This document shows, piece by piece, positions 19,343 through 29,061 of a stretch of 64,000 nucleotides of DNA (the first letter of the stretch is position 1; every line of letters begins with the position of its first letter). Source of the DNA: Chloracidobacterium thermophilum B (GTDB lineage: Bacteria > Acidobacteriota > Blastocatellia > Chloracidobacteriales > Chloracidobacteriaceae); NCBI RefSeq assembly GCF_000226295.1, contig NC_016025.1:930001-994000 (forward strand). Reading direction: 5' to 3'. A program made the position numbers and the translations under genes. A model generated the notes under the pieces. The model did not search any database. It had not been told where the DNA came from and saw only the letters and a list, made by a program, of their open reading frames with translations.

Positions 19343-20953
19343 TCAGGCACCGGCCGACCCCTGCGCCAGCCCCTCGCGCAGCGCCCGTTTGAGCACCTTG
19401 CCCGTCGGACCAATCGGCAACTCCGTGCGAAACTCAATCAGGCGCGGGTATTTATACGCGGCCATCTGTTCTTTGCACCAGTCGCGGAGTTCGTCTTCTG
19501 TGATCGTGGCGCCCGGCTTGCGGACAACATAGGCTTTGACTTCCTCGCCCAGCCGCTCATCGGGAACGCCAATGACCGTCACCAGCGAAACGGCCGGGTG
19601 CGTCATCATCACTTCCTCGATTTCGCGGGGATAGACGTTGTAGCCGCCACGGATGATGAGGTCTTTCTTGCGGTCAACGATGGTGATGTAGCCATCTTCA
19701 TCTATGAAGCCCAGGTCGCCAGTGTGAAACCAGCCGTTGCGCATGGCTTCCGCTGTGGCTTCGGGCCGCTTGTAGTAGCCTTTCATCACGCAGTGGCCGC
19801 GCACGACGATTTCGCCCACCGTGCCGGTCGGCACGGGTTGGTCGTTTTCGTCGTGAACCCGGATTTCAATCCCCATCAGCGGTTGCCCGACCGTCCCCGG
19901 TTTCGCCGGCTTGGTGAGTTGGTTGTAGGAAAGCACGCCGGTTTCGGACATTCCATAGCCTTCCAGCACAAGGGTCTTGAACTTCTCCCCAAAGGCGCGC
20001 ATCAGCTCGACTGGCATCGGAGCCGCCCCGACGTTGGCAACTTTGAGCGTCTCGGCAATGGGTGAAACATCAATGTTGTGCTCGTTGGCGTAGTTGAGCA
20101 GCGCCCAGTACATCGTCGGCACAGCCGCCCAGGAATTGATGCGCTCGGCGATCATGGTCTCAATGGTTTGTTTGGGATCAAAGCGCGGCAGCAGAACCGA
20201 CGTGCCGCCGGCATACATCACCACACCAAACTGCGCAATGAGGGCTGTGGCGTGAAAGAGCGGGGCCGTGGAAAGCACCTTGAAGTCGGCTTCGATTCGG
20301 ACATCCACGGTCGGCAGCAGCAGTTCGCGCAGGTGAACGAAGTTCAGAATGAGTTGCCAGTGCGTGAGTTCCGCCCCCTTGGGCTGTCCGGTCGTGCCCG
20401 AGGTGTAGAGCATCAGCGCCGTATCGAACGGGCTGACCGGCGGACGCTCACAGGTCGGCGGCTGACCAGCCATCAGCTCTGCCAGCGTGATCGCGCCTGG
20501 GAGCGCAGGTGGAGATTCGGGATTGGCCGGCATCACCACGAATGTCTGGCAAAGCTGCGCCTCCTGAAGCGCCGCCTGCGCCATCTGCGCCATGGGCAGT
20601 TCCGGGAGACCCTCAAAGCAGAGCAGGGCTTTGGCGTCACAGTCGTTGAGGTGATAGGCAATCTCACGCGGCTTGAGCAGGACGTTGAGCGGCACAACCA
20701 CCGCGCCGGCCTTGAGAATGCCGAAAAAAGCCATGGGAAAGTAGGCTATGTTCGGACAGGACAGCGCCACGTGGTCGCCGGGCTGGATGCCCCGCGCCCG
20801 CAGGCCATTGGCAATCTGATTGGCCGCCGCCGCAAGTTGGGCATAGGTCAAACGGGCCGGCCCGGCGATGACGGCCAGCCGGTCAGGACGATGTACGGCA
20901 TGATGGTCGAGGATGGAAGCAATCGAATACGTGGCAGCAGCAGGAAGCACCAT
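19343..20953 (-). CDS. Long-chain acyl-CoA synthetase / AMP-dependent ligase (536 aa)
   Basis: ANL-superfamily enzyme that adenylates a carboxylate and transfers it to CoA. Visible motifs are the P-loop LMLYTSGTTGQPKGAELTH (about residue 185), VLEGYGMSETGVLSYNQ, HTGDLGFIDEDGYI and DRKKDLIIRGGYNVYPREIE, with a C-terminal GPTGKVLKRALR carrying the catalytic Lys. Start at ATG 20953 with AAGG eight bases upstream; a longer frame goes to 20995. Likely a fatty-acid CoA ligase; chain length is not deducible. Confidence 0.9.
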   Translation of the reverse strand: MVLPAAATYSIASILDHHAVHRPDRLAVIAGPARLTYAQLAAAANQIANGLRARGIQPGDHVALSCPNIAYFPMAFFGILKAGAVVVPLNVLLKPREIAYHLNDCDAKALLCFEGLPELPMAQMAQAALQEAQLCQTFVVMPANPESPPALPGAITLAELMAGQPPTCERPPVSPFDTALMLYTSGTTGQPKGAELTHWQLILNFVHLRELLLPTVDVRIEADFKVLSTAPLFHATALIAQFGVVMYAGGTSVLLPRFDPKQTIETMIAERINSWAAVPTMYWALLNYANEHNIDVSPIAETLKVANVGAAPMPVELMRAFGEKFKTLVLEGYGMSETGVLSYNQLTKPAKPGTVGQPLMGIEIRVHDENDQPVPTGTVGEIVVRGHCVMKGYYKRPEATAEAMRNGWFHTGDLGFIDEDGYITIVDRKKDLIIRGGYNVYPREIEEVMMTHPAVSLVTVIGVPDERLGEEVKAYVVRKPGATITEDELRDWCKEQMAAYKYPRLIEFRTELPIGPTGKVLKRALREGLAQGSAGA

Positions 20954-21134
20954 GACACACACCTTTTCAGAGGGATTGACGCATCCGGCAGACACGACCC
21001 GGAATGGGCCGGCCCGACGCAGGCAGATGGCAACTATCGTGGCGGGTCACTTTGCGCGCGTCAACCGCCTTCGCCTTACCTGAAAGAACTCATCCACCCG
21101 AAGCCGGCAGCCGCGGTTCACTCACTGGTTACAT

Positions 21135-21821
21135 TCAGAACAGCCCGGTCTGATGCGGTTCCGGCATCACCGGCGCAATCAGCGATGCGTCATCGTTGGT
21201 CACGACATTGACCGCGCGCGATACCGGATAGAGCCGCATGGCTTCAGCCGGATAGGGGCGCAGCAGCCGTTCGAGGCGGTCGAGGTCGTTGGCTTCCAAC
21301 CAGATTCTCTCCTCTTCCGGCAACAGGATGACCGGCATGCGCTCGTGGACGGCTGCCAGCAGAGGGTTGGCCTGCGTCGTCACCACCGTGCAGGAACGCA
21401 GCACACCGCCGTCAGGGGCTGGACGCTCATCCCACAGGCCGGCCAGCGCAAAGGGCTCGCCGTCCTTGAGGACGGCCCGGAACGGTGTCCGTGTGCCGTC
21501 CTGGTTCTTGCGCCATTCGTAGAAACCGTCACAGAGCACCCAGCAGCGCCGCCGCCGGAAACTTTCCCGGAAGGAAGGTTTTGTGCGCAGGGTCTCGGCG
21601 CGGGCATTGATGAGCGGCGGCCCGGAAGTGTCCTTTTGCCAGGCCGGGAGCAACCCCCAGCGCGCGCTGGAGAGCGTGGTTGGCGCGTCGTCAAACACGA
21701 CGGCCACTGGCTGCGTCGGCGCAATGTTGTAGCGCAGGCGCAGCGCAACTTGGGCGGTCGTCAGACCAAAGCGCGTCATCAAAGCTTCCTGGGGTGTGGT
21801 CAGCGTGTAGCGTCCGCACAT
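21135..21821 (-). CDS. SOS response-associated peptidase, YedK/HMCES family (228 aa)
   Basis: The protein must begin MCGRYTLTTP because Cys2 is the catalytic residue exposed after Met removal, forming a thiazolidine crosslink to abasic sites in single-stranded DNA. ATG 21821 gives exactly this. Other family blocks are RYNIAPTQPVAVV, RWGLLPAWQK, INARAETLRTKPSFRE, RRCWVLCDGFYEWRK, ALAGLWDER and MPVILLPEEERIWLE. Full length. It shields abasic sites at stalled forks. Confidence 0.94.
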   Translation of the reverse strand: MCGRYTLTTPQEALMTRFGLTTAQVALRLRYNIAPTQPVAVVFDDAPTTLSSARWGLLPAWQKDTSGPPLINARAETLRTKPSFRESFRRRRCWVLCDGFYEWRKNQDGTRTPFRAVLKDGEPFALAGLWDERPAPDGGVLRSCTVVTTQANPLLAAVHERMPVILLPEEERIWLEANDLDRLERLLRPYPAEAMRLYPVSRAVNVVTNDDASLIAPVMPEPHQTGLF

Positions 21822-21888
21822 GAGGTGGAAACCTTTTACGGGCAGGTTCTGCCGGACAGGCGCTGCCTCCCGGCGGCGCTGCCGGCGT

Positions 21889-24800
21889 TCATTCAATCCT
21901 GGCAATCGCCATCGTGATGCGCGATTCAGCCTCCTGGGGCTGGACGCGCGGCAGCGTGATGGTGAAGCGACTGCCCCGGCCCGGCCCCTCCGACGTGGCT
22001 TCAATACAACCGCCATGCGCGTCAATGTAGCTTTTGGCAATAGTGAGGCCGAGACCTGTGCCGCGCGTGTTGAACTCAAACCGCCCGGACGAATGCCGTG
22101 AGGTATCCCGGCCGGTGTAGAACCGCTCAAAGATGTGAGGCAAATCGGCGGCATCAATGCCGATTCCGTTGTCGGCAATTTCAACGGTGACGAATGTTTC
22201 CCCGCCCGTCACGGTTACAGCAATCTCGCCGCCATCCGGGGTGAACTTGATGGCGTTTTGAATGACGTTGAGAAACGACAGGTTGAGTTTGTGGGCATCG
22301 CCTTCAATCTGGGTGTTGCCACTGGCGACGAACAGCACCTGCTGCCGGCGCCTGGACGTAAAGACGCTGACCTCCTGCAGAATCTCACGCAGCAACGACT
22401 CGACGACGACAGGCTCGCGCTGGAGACCAATGTAGCCTTCCTGAATCTTGAGCACCTCGAAGATGTCCTCGACAATCCGCGCCAGCCGGTCGGTGGTCTT
22501 CAGGCAGGTGGCGAGAGCCATCTGCTGGCGTTCAGTAGGCGGGTCAAACGCGCCAAATGCCATGGCTTCGAGAAAGCCCTTGATGACCGTCAGCGGGGTG
22601 CGCATCTCGTGCGAGGTCACGGCCAGGAAGTTGTTTTTCATGACATCGAGTTCCTGCATCCGCGCCACGACTTCCTGTTCACGGCGGTAGAGACGCTCGG
22701 CCCGCTCAGCTGCTTCCCGGAGCTGGCGGTTGATGGTGGCATTCTCGATAGCTACGGCCGCCTGATGGGTCAGCCCTTCGATGAGGTCGCAGTCCTGCTC
22801 AGTGAAAGGCTCCCGTCCAAGTGGACGCCGAATGTCAAGGACGCCAATCGTCGCGCCGCTGCGATTGCGGATAGGCACGTCCATGATGCCGTGCACCCCA
22901 TACACCTCAATGAGGTCAGGATGCGCCAGGTCAGGGCAGGTGCGGACATCATTGACAATCCGTGGCTTCCCTGTCGCCGCCACACTCCCGGCAACCCCCT
23001 TGCCCAGCGGAAAGGGGACTTCACAATCTTCCCAGGCTTTTCCATTCCAGACGTGGCGAAAGACCAGCGTATCGCCCTCCATTAGGCCAATCCCGCCCGG
23101 CTCACCCCGTACCAGCAGCGCGCTCTCCGAGGCAATCTTGCGCAGGACTTCCCCCACATCCAGAGTCGAGTTGATGACGCGCGTGCTGTCGAGCAACTGC
23201 CGCAGCGCCGCAATGCGCAGTTCCTGATGGCGTCGGATTTGGCGTACCCGCAGGTCATACAGGGCATAGCCAAAGCCAAACAGCGCCAAGGCATAGAGCA
23301 CGTAGGCCCAGGGTTGCCGCCACGGTGCCGCCTGAATGGAAAACGACAGGGTGACGGGCCTGACCATCTGCCCCGTGGCATCCCGCGCCCAGACCGTGAG
23401 CGTGTAGTTCCCCGGCGGCAGATTTGAGCAGTCGCGCCGGGTGCGTCCTGTCCAGGGGGTCGGTTCGGCATCGTAAGGGGCAAGCTGCGTGCGGTACATC
23501 ACCTCCTGCCCACGCCGCAGCACGGGCAGGACAAAGTGAAACGAAAGGTCGCGCAGCGTATGCGGGAAAGCCAGCCCGGGTGACGGGGATAGCAGAGTAT
23601 CCTCCGCAGTGGCGATGTGCACCAGCAGTTTTCCCGGTGTCTCTTCGGCAGGAAAGATATGTGTGTCGAGGACAGCCAGGCCACGCACCGTCCCCACCCA
23701 GGCCCGGCCCCGGCGATCACAGCCGGCGCGCCCGAAGTTGCATTCATTGCTGGGCAGACCGTCTTCCACGGTAAAGGTTTTCAGCACACGCTCCTGACCT
23801 TCCTGCGCCCTGTCCAGCGCCAGACACACAACCCCCCGGTTGGTCGTCGCCCACAACCGGCGGTGATCATCCTCGAACAGGTGATACACCACATCGTTGG
23901 GCAGTGCCGGCGTGGTCCGGGTGTTGAGATGTTCAAGGATGCGCGGGGGGTCGCCCGGTTCGAGACACACCAGACCCCCACCCTGCAAACCACACCACAG
24001 CCGGGTGTGACCGGTGGCGTCGCGGGTCACGTGCAGGGCATTGACCATCGGCTGCCCACTCAGCCCAAGCTCAAAACGCTTCCACCCGGCCGCCGTCCGG
24101 CAGGCAATGCCCTGGTCAAGGCCGGCCCAGAGCTGCACTTCCCCATCCGGGCCGGACACTTCTGCCACCGTGTACACGGCTTCATTTTCGAGACCCAACG
24201 ACTCGCTTTCGCCCGTATCGGGGCGCAGGGCCAGCAACCCCCGGTTGGTTCCCACATACAGCCGCGCCGGTGTCGTTGCAGCGCGTGACGGACACAGGAC
24301 ATGAATGTGGGCATCCGCCGGGACGAATTCAACACGCGAAGCGCGCAAGGGGCGTCTGTTCTCTGCAAGTTGCCACAAACCGGCCGTGGCCGTGCCAATC
24401 CACAGCACCCGCCGGCCCGGCTGCCCGGTTGTCAGCAGCGTGCGGACGTTGTCGGCCGGGAAGCCCTGTTCAGGGCCAATGGTTGCCCATGTGCCACGCT
24501 CCCACTTGGCCAATCCGGCCAGCGTTCCGGCCCAGAGAATTTCCGTACCATCGGCGGCGTCCCAGACTTCGGCACACCAGGCCATGTTGGAAGGCAACCC
24601 CTGCGCCTTTGACAGCGACCACCAGGCACCGTGGTGCAGGTAGGTCACGCCACCGCCGCCGCCCTGTCCGATCCAAATCCCGCCACTGCGGGGTTGACTG
24701 ATGAACAGGGAACGCACGAGGTCACTCGACAGCCCCTGGGCTGTTGCGTAGCGCCGCCACTGGCCGCCGGCTTGGGCGTACAGTCCCTGATTCGTGCCGA

Positions 24801-25788
24801 TCCACACAAGGGGGCTGCCATCCGGGCCCTCGACTTCCAGCATGGCGTTAATGGACAGCGTCGCAAGTTCCGCCGGTACTCCTGACAACGCCTGCACCTG
24901 CCGGCCGACCACCAGCGCCGCGCCGCGTACGGTGCCAACCCAAACGCTGTCGGGTGCCAGCCGTCGGGACAGGCAGGTGATGTTGTTCGCCGGCAGGCCA
25001 TCCGCGGTTGTCAATGGTTCCCACTGCTCTGTGCCCAGCACCTGCCGCCAGAGACCGCGGTCCTGCGTCCCCACCCACAGGCAGGGCACAGGTTTGTCGG
25101 TTACGCTCAAGCACTGCACCACACAGCCCTGGAGCGGCAGGGCCGCTGGCGGGCGCTCCCACCGCTCATCCCGGAAGCGAAACAGGCCGTCATGCGTGCC
25201 AATCCACAGCCCTCCTGCCCTGTCGTCCGGTATGGCCAGCAGCGCAGTGATGTTGTTGGCACGTTCACTGCCGAGAGAAAATGTCCGCCATGGCTGGGAC
25301 GGATGCGCCAGCGCATCGTAGCGACAGAGTCCGTTGGGCGTGCCCAACCAGACGCTTTCCCCGGTCACGGCCAGCGCCGTCACGAAGTTGGAACCCAAGG
25401 CGCGTGGCACAGCAACCGGCGTCCAGAGGCGGCCGTCGAAATAGGCCGCGCCGTCCTGTGTCGCCGCCCAGAGTCGGCCCTGCTGGTCACGCACCAACGC
25501 CCGGATGGAGTTCTGGGGCAGCCCCTGCTGGTCGGTGTAGGTTTGCAGCGCCGGCTGGGCTATGCTGAGTGGCGTTGCGGCGGTTGGCGGCGACGATATT
25601 TTTCCCGGACGGGGAAGGGATTGCGGCTGCGCCCACCCTCCCAACAGACAAAGCCAGAAGCACAGCAGGACGCACCATGGGCAACGGCGTTCGGACCGAC
25701 GCCGGGGAGACCTTCGCAGGGGATGGGCGGAAGCCGAATGCCCCTGCACGGTGGCTTTTCGTAAGGCGCTGCCCATGTTCAACACCAT
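21889..25788 (-). CDS. Membrane sensor histidine kinase with regulatory beta-propeller (1299 aa)
   Basis: Reg_prop-type sensor. After an N-terminal hydrophobic segment (CVLLCFWLCLLGGWAQ), residues about 60-750 form repeated propeller blades (GLPQNSIRALVRDQQGRLWA and similar). A Y_Y_Y domain lies at about 750-815 (LPPGNYTLTVWARD) and a transmembrane helix at about 826-845. A GAF domain covers about 866-1016. HisKA has the phospho-His in SHEMRTPLTVIKGFLEAM (about 1050), and the HATPase (about 1150-1285) has NAIKFTPDGGEIAV, DNGIGI and GTGLGLTIAKSYID. There is no receiver domain. I chose ATG 25788; the frame extends to 25866. The divergent response regulator at 25954 is the obvious partner candidate. 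Confidence 0.9.
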   Translation of the reverse strand: MVLNMGSALRKATVQGHSASAHPLRRSPRRRSERRCPWCVLLCFWLCLLGGWAQPQSLPRPGKISSPPTAATPLSIAQPALQTYTDQQGLPQNSIRALVRDQQGRLWAATQDGAAYFDGRLWTPVAVPRALGSNFVTALAVTGESVWLGTPNGLCRYDALAHPSQPWRTFSLGSERANNITALLAIPDDRAGGLWIGTHDGLFRFRDERWERPPAALPLQGCVVQCLSVTDKPVPCLWVGTQDRGLWRQVLGTEQWEPLTTADGLPANNITCLSRRLAPDSVWVGTVRGAALVVGRQVQALSGVPAELATLSINAMLEVEGPDGSPLVWIGTNQGLYAQAGGQWRRYATAQGLSSDLVRSLFISQPRSGGIWIGQGGGGGVTYLHHGAWWSLSKAQGLPSNMAWCAEVWDAADGTEILWAGTLAGLAKWERGTWATIGPEQGFPADNVRTLLTTGQPGRRVLWIGTATAGLWQLAENRRPLRASRVEFVPADAHIHVLCPSRAATTPARLYVGTNRGLLALRPDTGESESLGLENEAVYTVAEVSGPDGEVQLWAGLDQGIACRTAAGWKRFELGLSGQPMVNALHVTRDATGHTRLWCGLQGGGLVCLEPGDPPRILEHLNTRTTPALPNDVVYHLFEDDHRRLWATTNRGVVCLALDRAQEGQERVLKTFTVEDGLPSNECNFGRAGCDRRGRAWVGTVRGLAVLDTHIFPAEETPGKLLVHIATAEDTLLSPSPGLAFPHTLRDLSFHFVLPVLRRGQEVMYRTQLAPYDAEPTPWTGRTRRDCSNLPPGNYTLTVWARDATGQMVRPVTLSFSIQAAPWRQPWAYVLYALALFGFGYALYDLRVRQIRRHQELRIAALRQLLDSTRVINSTLDVGEVLRKIASESALLVRGEPGGIGLMEGDTLVFRHVWNGKAWEDCEVPFPLGKGVAGSVAATGKPRIVNDVRTCPDLAHPDLIEVYGVHGIMDVPIRNRSGATIGVLDIRRPLGREPFTEQDCDLIEGLTHQAAVAIENATINRQLREAAERAERLYRREQEVVARMQELDVMKNNFLAVTSHEMRTPLTVIKGFLEAMAFGAFDPPTERQQMALATCLKTTDRLARIVEDIFEVLKIQEGYIGLQREPVVVESLLREILQEVSVFTSRRRQQVLFVASGNTQIEGDAHKLNLSFLNVIQNAIKFTPDGGEIAVTVTGGETFVTVEIADNGIGIDAADLPHIFERFYTGRDTSRHSSGRFEFNTRGTGLGLTIAKSYIDAHGGCIEATSEGPGRGSRFTITLPRVQPQEAESRITMAIARIE

Positions 25789-25953
25789 TTGAGCATGTGG
25801 CGTCCGAAGCTGGTGGGAGACCGGCTGATGGAACCTGGATACCCCGCACTGTGCGCGCCACGCCAAGGCAAGTCAAGCAAAAGCTTCCGGCTGGTCAGGA
25901 GAAGCCGGAATGTATTAGAAAATGCACATCACACGCAGCAAGGATGCCGTTTT

Positions 25954-26707
25954 ATGACCCTGCCGTATGTGTCACCGGCTGAGACCGCTTCCCTGACTTC
26001 CGCCTGGATACTGGTGGTTGACGACGAGCCATTGATTCGTCAGTCCATTGGACAGGCCCTGCAGAAACAGGGTCATCAGGTTGCACTGGCCGCAGACGGG
26101 CGTGATGCCCTTGAGCAGCTTGGCGCGGCGACCTTTGAGTTTGGTGGTCTGTGACATCAGCATGCCGCACCTGGATGGCATCGAGCTGTGCAACCTCGTG
26201 CGCAGCGACCCGCGGACGGCCGCCATACCGTTCCTTTTCCTCAGCGCCTACCAGGACATCGAGACCCGCCTTCAGGGGCTGTCTGCCGGGGCCAATGATT
26301 TTCTGGGCAAGCCGTTCAGTCTCGATGAGCTGGTCTATCGGGTCAACCGCCTGCTGACCAATCGCCGTTCCCCGCTCGTGGATGAAGCCCTCGAAGTCAA
26401 CCCCAACCACCTGGGGCAGTTTTCCTTCGAGCAGGCGCTTCACGTCATTCGCAGCCAGGCGCTGAGCGGACTGCTGACGGTTATTTTCCCCCAGGGCGAG
26501 GTTGGGCGGGCTGTGTTCGAGCAGGGCAACCTGACGGCAGCGGAAATCGAAGCGGCCAACGGCGACAGTGTACTCGCGGGCTCTGTGGCGCTCGAATACC
26601 TCTTGCAGTCGCCACGGGTGACGTTCACGTTTTCCGGGCAGCAGACTCTCGACAACGCCGTGCTGATGACCCAGATCACACGGACGGTCGAATCGGAAGC
26701 CGGCTAG
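25954..26707 (+). pseudogene. Response regulator with DUF4388/PATAN output, broken by a 1-base frameshift
   Basis: The first frame (25954 to about 26140) encodes a receiver N-terminus, ILVVDDEPLIRQSIGQALQ, and then hits TGA at 26152. The next frame continues it precisely: LVVCDISMPHLDGIELCNLV with the phospho-acceptor Asp, then FLFLSAY and the KPFSLDEL Lys, followed by a PATAN-type domain (about residues 130-240). Removing one T from TTT 26140-26142 restores an uninterrupted protein of about 250 aa (ATF-E-LVVCD). It is therefore either a very recent frameshift or a sequencing error. ATG 25954 has AAGGA upstream. It is divergent from the sensor kinase and probably its partner. Confidence 0.82.
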
Positions 26708-26720
26708 GAAGCAACGTTGT

Positions 26721-26748
26721 ACGGGTGACACACCCGTGTCGTTTTTTC
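26721..26748 (+). terminator. Rho-independent terminator after the response regulator
   Basis: Perfect 7-bp stem ACGGGTG/CACCCGT with an ACA loop, then GTCG and a six-T run. It lies 14 bases after the stop of the response-regulator frame. Confidence 0.85.
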
Positions 26749-26825
26749 ATTCTCAAGTAACGCCGGTGTGGGATAGGATGCGTCTGTCCTCCCGCCAACT
26801 TCTCTGACACGGACGTTCACCACCG

Positions 26826-28151
26826 ATGACTGCCCCGCATACAACCTCATCGCCGGTTGACATTCTGGTTCTGGGCGGTGGCTTTGCCGGCCTCAACACC
26901 GCCTTCCAGTTGTCGAACTATCCCTGGACGCGCCCCGTACGCATTACGCTCGTTGACCGCAACGACCGGTTTCTGTTTACGCCGATGGCCTACGAAATTC
27001 TCACCGGCGAAGTTGAGGTGTGGGAGATTGCCCCCTTGTACCGCGACATCCTCGGCAACCGGCCGGTGCGGTTCGTGCAGGGCGTCATTGAGCGGATTGA
27101 CCTTGAAAAACGCCAGGTACAGGTTGGCGACACGACGCACCGGTACGACTATCTCGTGCTGGCGCTGGGGGGACGCCCCAACTTCCGGCAGGTGCCGGGC
27201 GCTGACAAATACTCGCAGCCGTTCTATGACCTGGCACACGTCCAGGCCTATCAGAAGCACCTGGCCCACACGCTCGACCGCGCCAGGCAGACCACTGATC
27301 CCAAGGTGCGCAAGGCGCTGTTGAACTTTCTGGTGGTTGGCGCTGGCACCTGCGGCGTCGAAGTAAGCTGCAAGCTGGCCGATTACCTTGATGCGCAGTC
27401 CCGGGCGTACGGACTCGACCGCCAGGAAATGGAAATCCACCTCATTGACCGCAACGAGCGGATTCTGCGGGGTGTGGCCCACCGTCTGGAGCCGATTGCC
27501 CTCGACGCGCTGCGGCGGCGGCGGGTCAACTTGGTTCTGGACTGGGGCGTGACCAAAGTCACCCCGGAAGGCGTCGAAATCCGCTGCGACAAGCAGGGCA
27601 CGCTCAAGCAGGTGGCGGCGGCCACTGTCACCTGGACTGGCGGCATCGAGATGCATCCGCTTCTGACGGCCCTTCCCGTTGAGAAGGATGCGCACGGGCG
27701 GATTCGGGTCACCCAGCAGCTTGAAGTTCCGGGCCAGCGGGGCGTCTATGCACTGGGGGATGCCACGCATTTTCCGACCGACGATGGGCAGGGATTGCCG
27801 GCCACGGCTCAGGTTGCCGTCCGGCAGTCAGAAATCGCTGCCTGGAACATTCGCGCCGACATCGAAGGCTGGGTGAAGCTGCCCTACATCTACATCGGGC
27901 TGGGTGAAATGCTCACCCTGGGTATCGGAGAAGCTGGTGTGGATGCCTTTGGGATGTGCATCGGCGGCACACTTGGCGCGGCGATGCGGCGTGCGGTCTA
28001 TCTGACGAAGCTTCCGACGATGGGGCTGAAAGTGCGGGTGGGCGGCACGTGGATGGGTGAAATTGCGAAAAGCCTGCTCGCTACCGGCGAGCGCGCTGTG
28101 GATGCTGTCCGGCAGGCTGCCGCACAGGCACAGGTGAATCAGGCAGCCTAG
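26826..28151 (+). CDS. ndh: Type II NADH dehydrogenase, FAD-dependent (441 aa)
   Basis: Non-proton-pumping NADH:quinone oxidoreductase at the membrane surface. The FAD-binding VLGGGFAGLNTAFQL is at the N-terminus, followed by FLFTPMAYEILTGEVE, typical of NDH-2. A second Rossmann motif (FLVVGAGTCGVEVSCKLADY, about residue 165) binds NADH. GVYALGDATHF and LPATAQVAVRQ close the FAD and quinone region. The C-terminus is amphipathic, as expected for membrane attachment. Length is normal. A terminator separates it from the gene upstream. Confidence 0.9.
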   Translation: MTAPHTTSSPVDILVLGGGFAGLNTAFQLSNYPWTRPVRITLVDRNDRFLFTPMAYEILTGEVEVWEIAPLYRDILGNRPVRFVQGVIERIDLEKRQVQVGDTTHRYDYLVLALGGRPNFRQVPGADKYSQPFYDLAHVQAYQKHLAHTLDRARQTTDPKVRKALLNFLVVGAGTCGVEVSCKLADYLDAQSRAYGLDRQEMEIHLIDRNERILRGVAHRLEPIALDALRRRRVNLVLDWGVTKVTPEGVEIRCDKQGTLKQVAAATVTWTGGIEMHPLLTALPVEKDAHGRIRVTQQLEVPGQRGVYALGDATHFPTDDGQGLPATAQVAVRQSEIAAWNIRADIEGWVKLPYIYIGLGEMLTLGIGEAGVDAFGMCIGGTLGAAMRRAVYLTKLPTMGLKVRVGGTWMGEIAKSLLATGERAVDAVRQAAAQAQVNQAA

Positions 28152-28314
28152 CCAAATGCTCAGGTACCTCCCCGACCGGCTTGTTCCCGGCCGGACGCCC
28201 CGGCTGGTTGCAAACCCGGACGCCGACAACGGCAGTCTGGACGGCACGGCCAGCCCTGCCGCTGAAACTGCACCTTCCCGCCGGTATCCTTATTGCTCTG
28301 GGCGGATCACTTAC

Positions 28315-28352
28315 CAGACGCCAAACTTCAGCCCAGACGCCAAACTTCAGCC
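28315..28352. repeat. Tandem 19-bp direct repeat at the left side of the IS607 element
   Basis: CAGACGCCAAACTTCAGCC occurs twice in perfect tandem (28315-28333 and 28334-28352), 58 bases before the transposase gene. It could be a binding site of the IS607 recombinase or simply a local duplication. Confidence 0.6.
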
Positions 28353-28380
28353 CCGAAGCGTGGGGGAGCCGGACTCTAGC

Positions 28381-28409
28381 TTGCCGTATAGTACGCGATA
28401 GTGTATAAT
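28381..28409 (+). promoter_or_regulatory. Strong sigma-70-like promoter at the IS607 tnpA start
   Basis: TTGCCG (28381-28386), a 17-base spacer and a perfect TATAAT (28404-28409). The -10 box ends one base before the ATG at 28411, so the predicted transcript would start downstream of that codon. Either translation starts later, or expression uses another promoter. Confidence 0.55.
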
Positions 28410-28410
28410 A

Positions 28411-29061
28411 ATGCTCATAGAAAGCACTATAAGCACAGGCAAGGCGGCAAAACTCCCTGGTGTCCCGGTCAAGACGTTGCAGCGTTGGGAACGCGAAGGA
28501 AGGCTGATTCCGGTGGCCCGAACGGACAGCAACCGCCGCCTCTACACTGAGACGCGGATCCGTGAGTTCATCGGTTTGCGGCAGGCCAACCACGCGCCAA
28601 CAAAGCTTGTCGCCTACTGTCGGGTATCGAGTGCGGCGCAGAAGCCGGACCTGGCGAATCAGCGCAAAGTGCTGGAAGAGTTCGTGGTGGCGAAGGGATT
28701 GGCGGGGGTCGGGTTTATCGAGGAAGTGGGCAGCGGGCTGGACTTCAGGCGCAAGCGGTTTCTGGCCCTTATGGACGAGATCGGGCGACGGGAAGTCAGG
28801 ATGCTGATCCTCGCTCACCGGGACCGCCTCACCCGTTTCGGCTTTGAGTGGTTCGAACATTACGCCCAAACCCATGGCTGCGAAGTGCTGGTCCTCAACC
28901 AGGAACGGCTGTCTCCCGAACAGGAAATGGTGCAAGACTTAATGACCATCGTGCGCTGTTTTTCGTCTCGGCTGTACGGTTTGAGGAACTATCGAAAGAA
29001 GTTGGATGAAGCGCTGAAACAGGATGCGAATGACGTCAAAAAGGCCCAACAATGCAACTGA
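28411..29061 (+). CDS. tnpA: IS607-family serine recombinase transposase TnpA (216 aa)
   Basis: The N-terminal MerR-like helix-turn-helix (TGKAAKLPGVPVKTLQRWER) precedes a small serine-recombinase domain beginning at AYCRVSSAAQKPDLANQRK; the Ser in CRVSS is the nucleophile. ILAHRDRLTRFGFEWFEH is the conserved resolvase segment. This fusion order defines IS607 transposases. It overlaps tnpB by 10 bases. No ribosome-binding site is visible before ATG 28411. The recombinase frame itself is intact. Confidence 0.92.
   Translation: MLIESTISTGKAAKLPGVPVKTLQRWEREGRLIPVARTDSNRRLYTETRIREFIGLRQANHAPTKLVAYCRVSSAAQKPDLANQRKVLEEFVVAKGLAGVGFIEEVGSGLDFRRKRFLALMDEIGRREVRMLILAHRDRLTRFGFEWFEHYAQTHGCEVLVLNQERLSPEQEMVQDLMTIVRCFSSRLYGLRNYRKKLDEALKQDANDVKKAQQCN

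Noticed and set aside
22135-23085. 316-codon plus-strand frame inside the histidine-kinase gene
   Set aside because: Lies opposite the conserved HisKA/HATPase/GAF region, so it is a codon-composition artefact.
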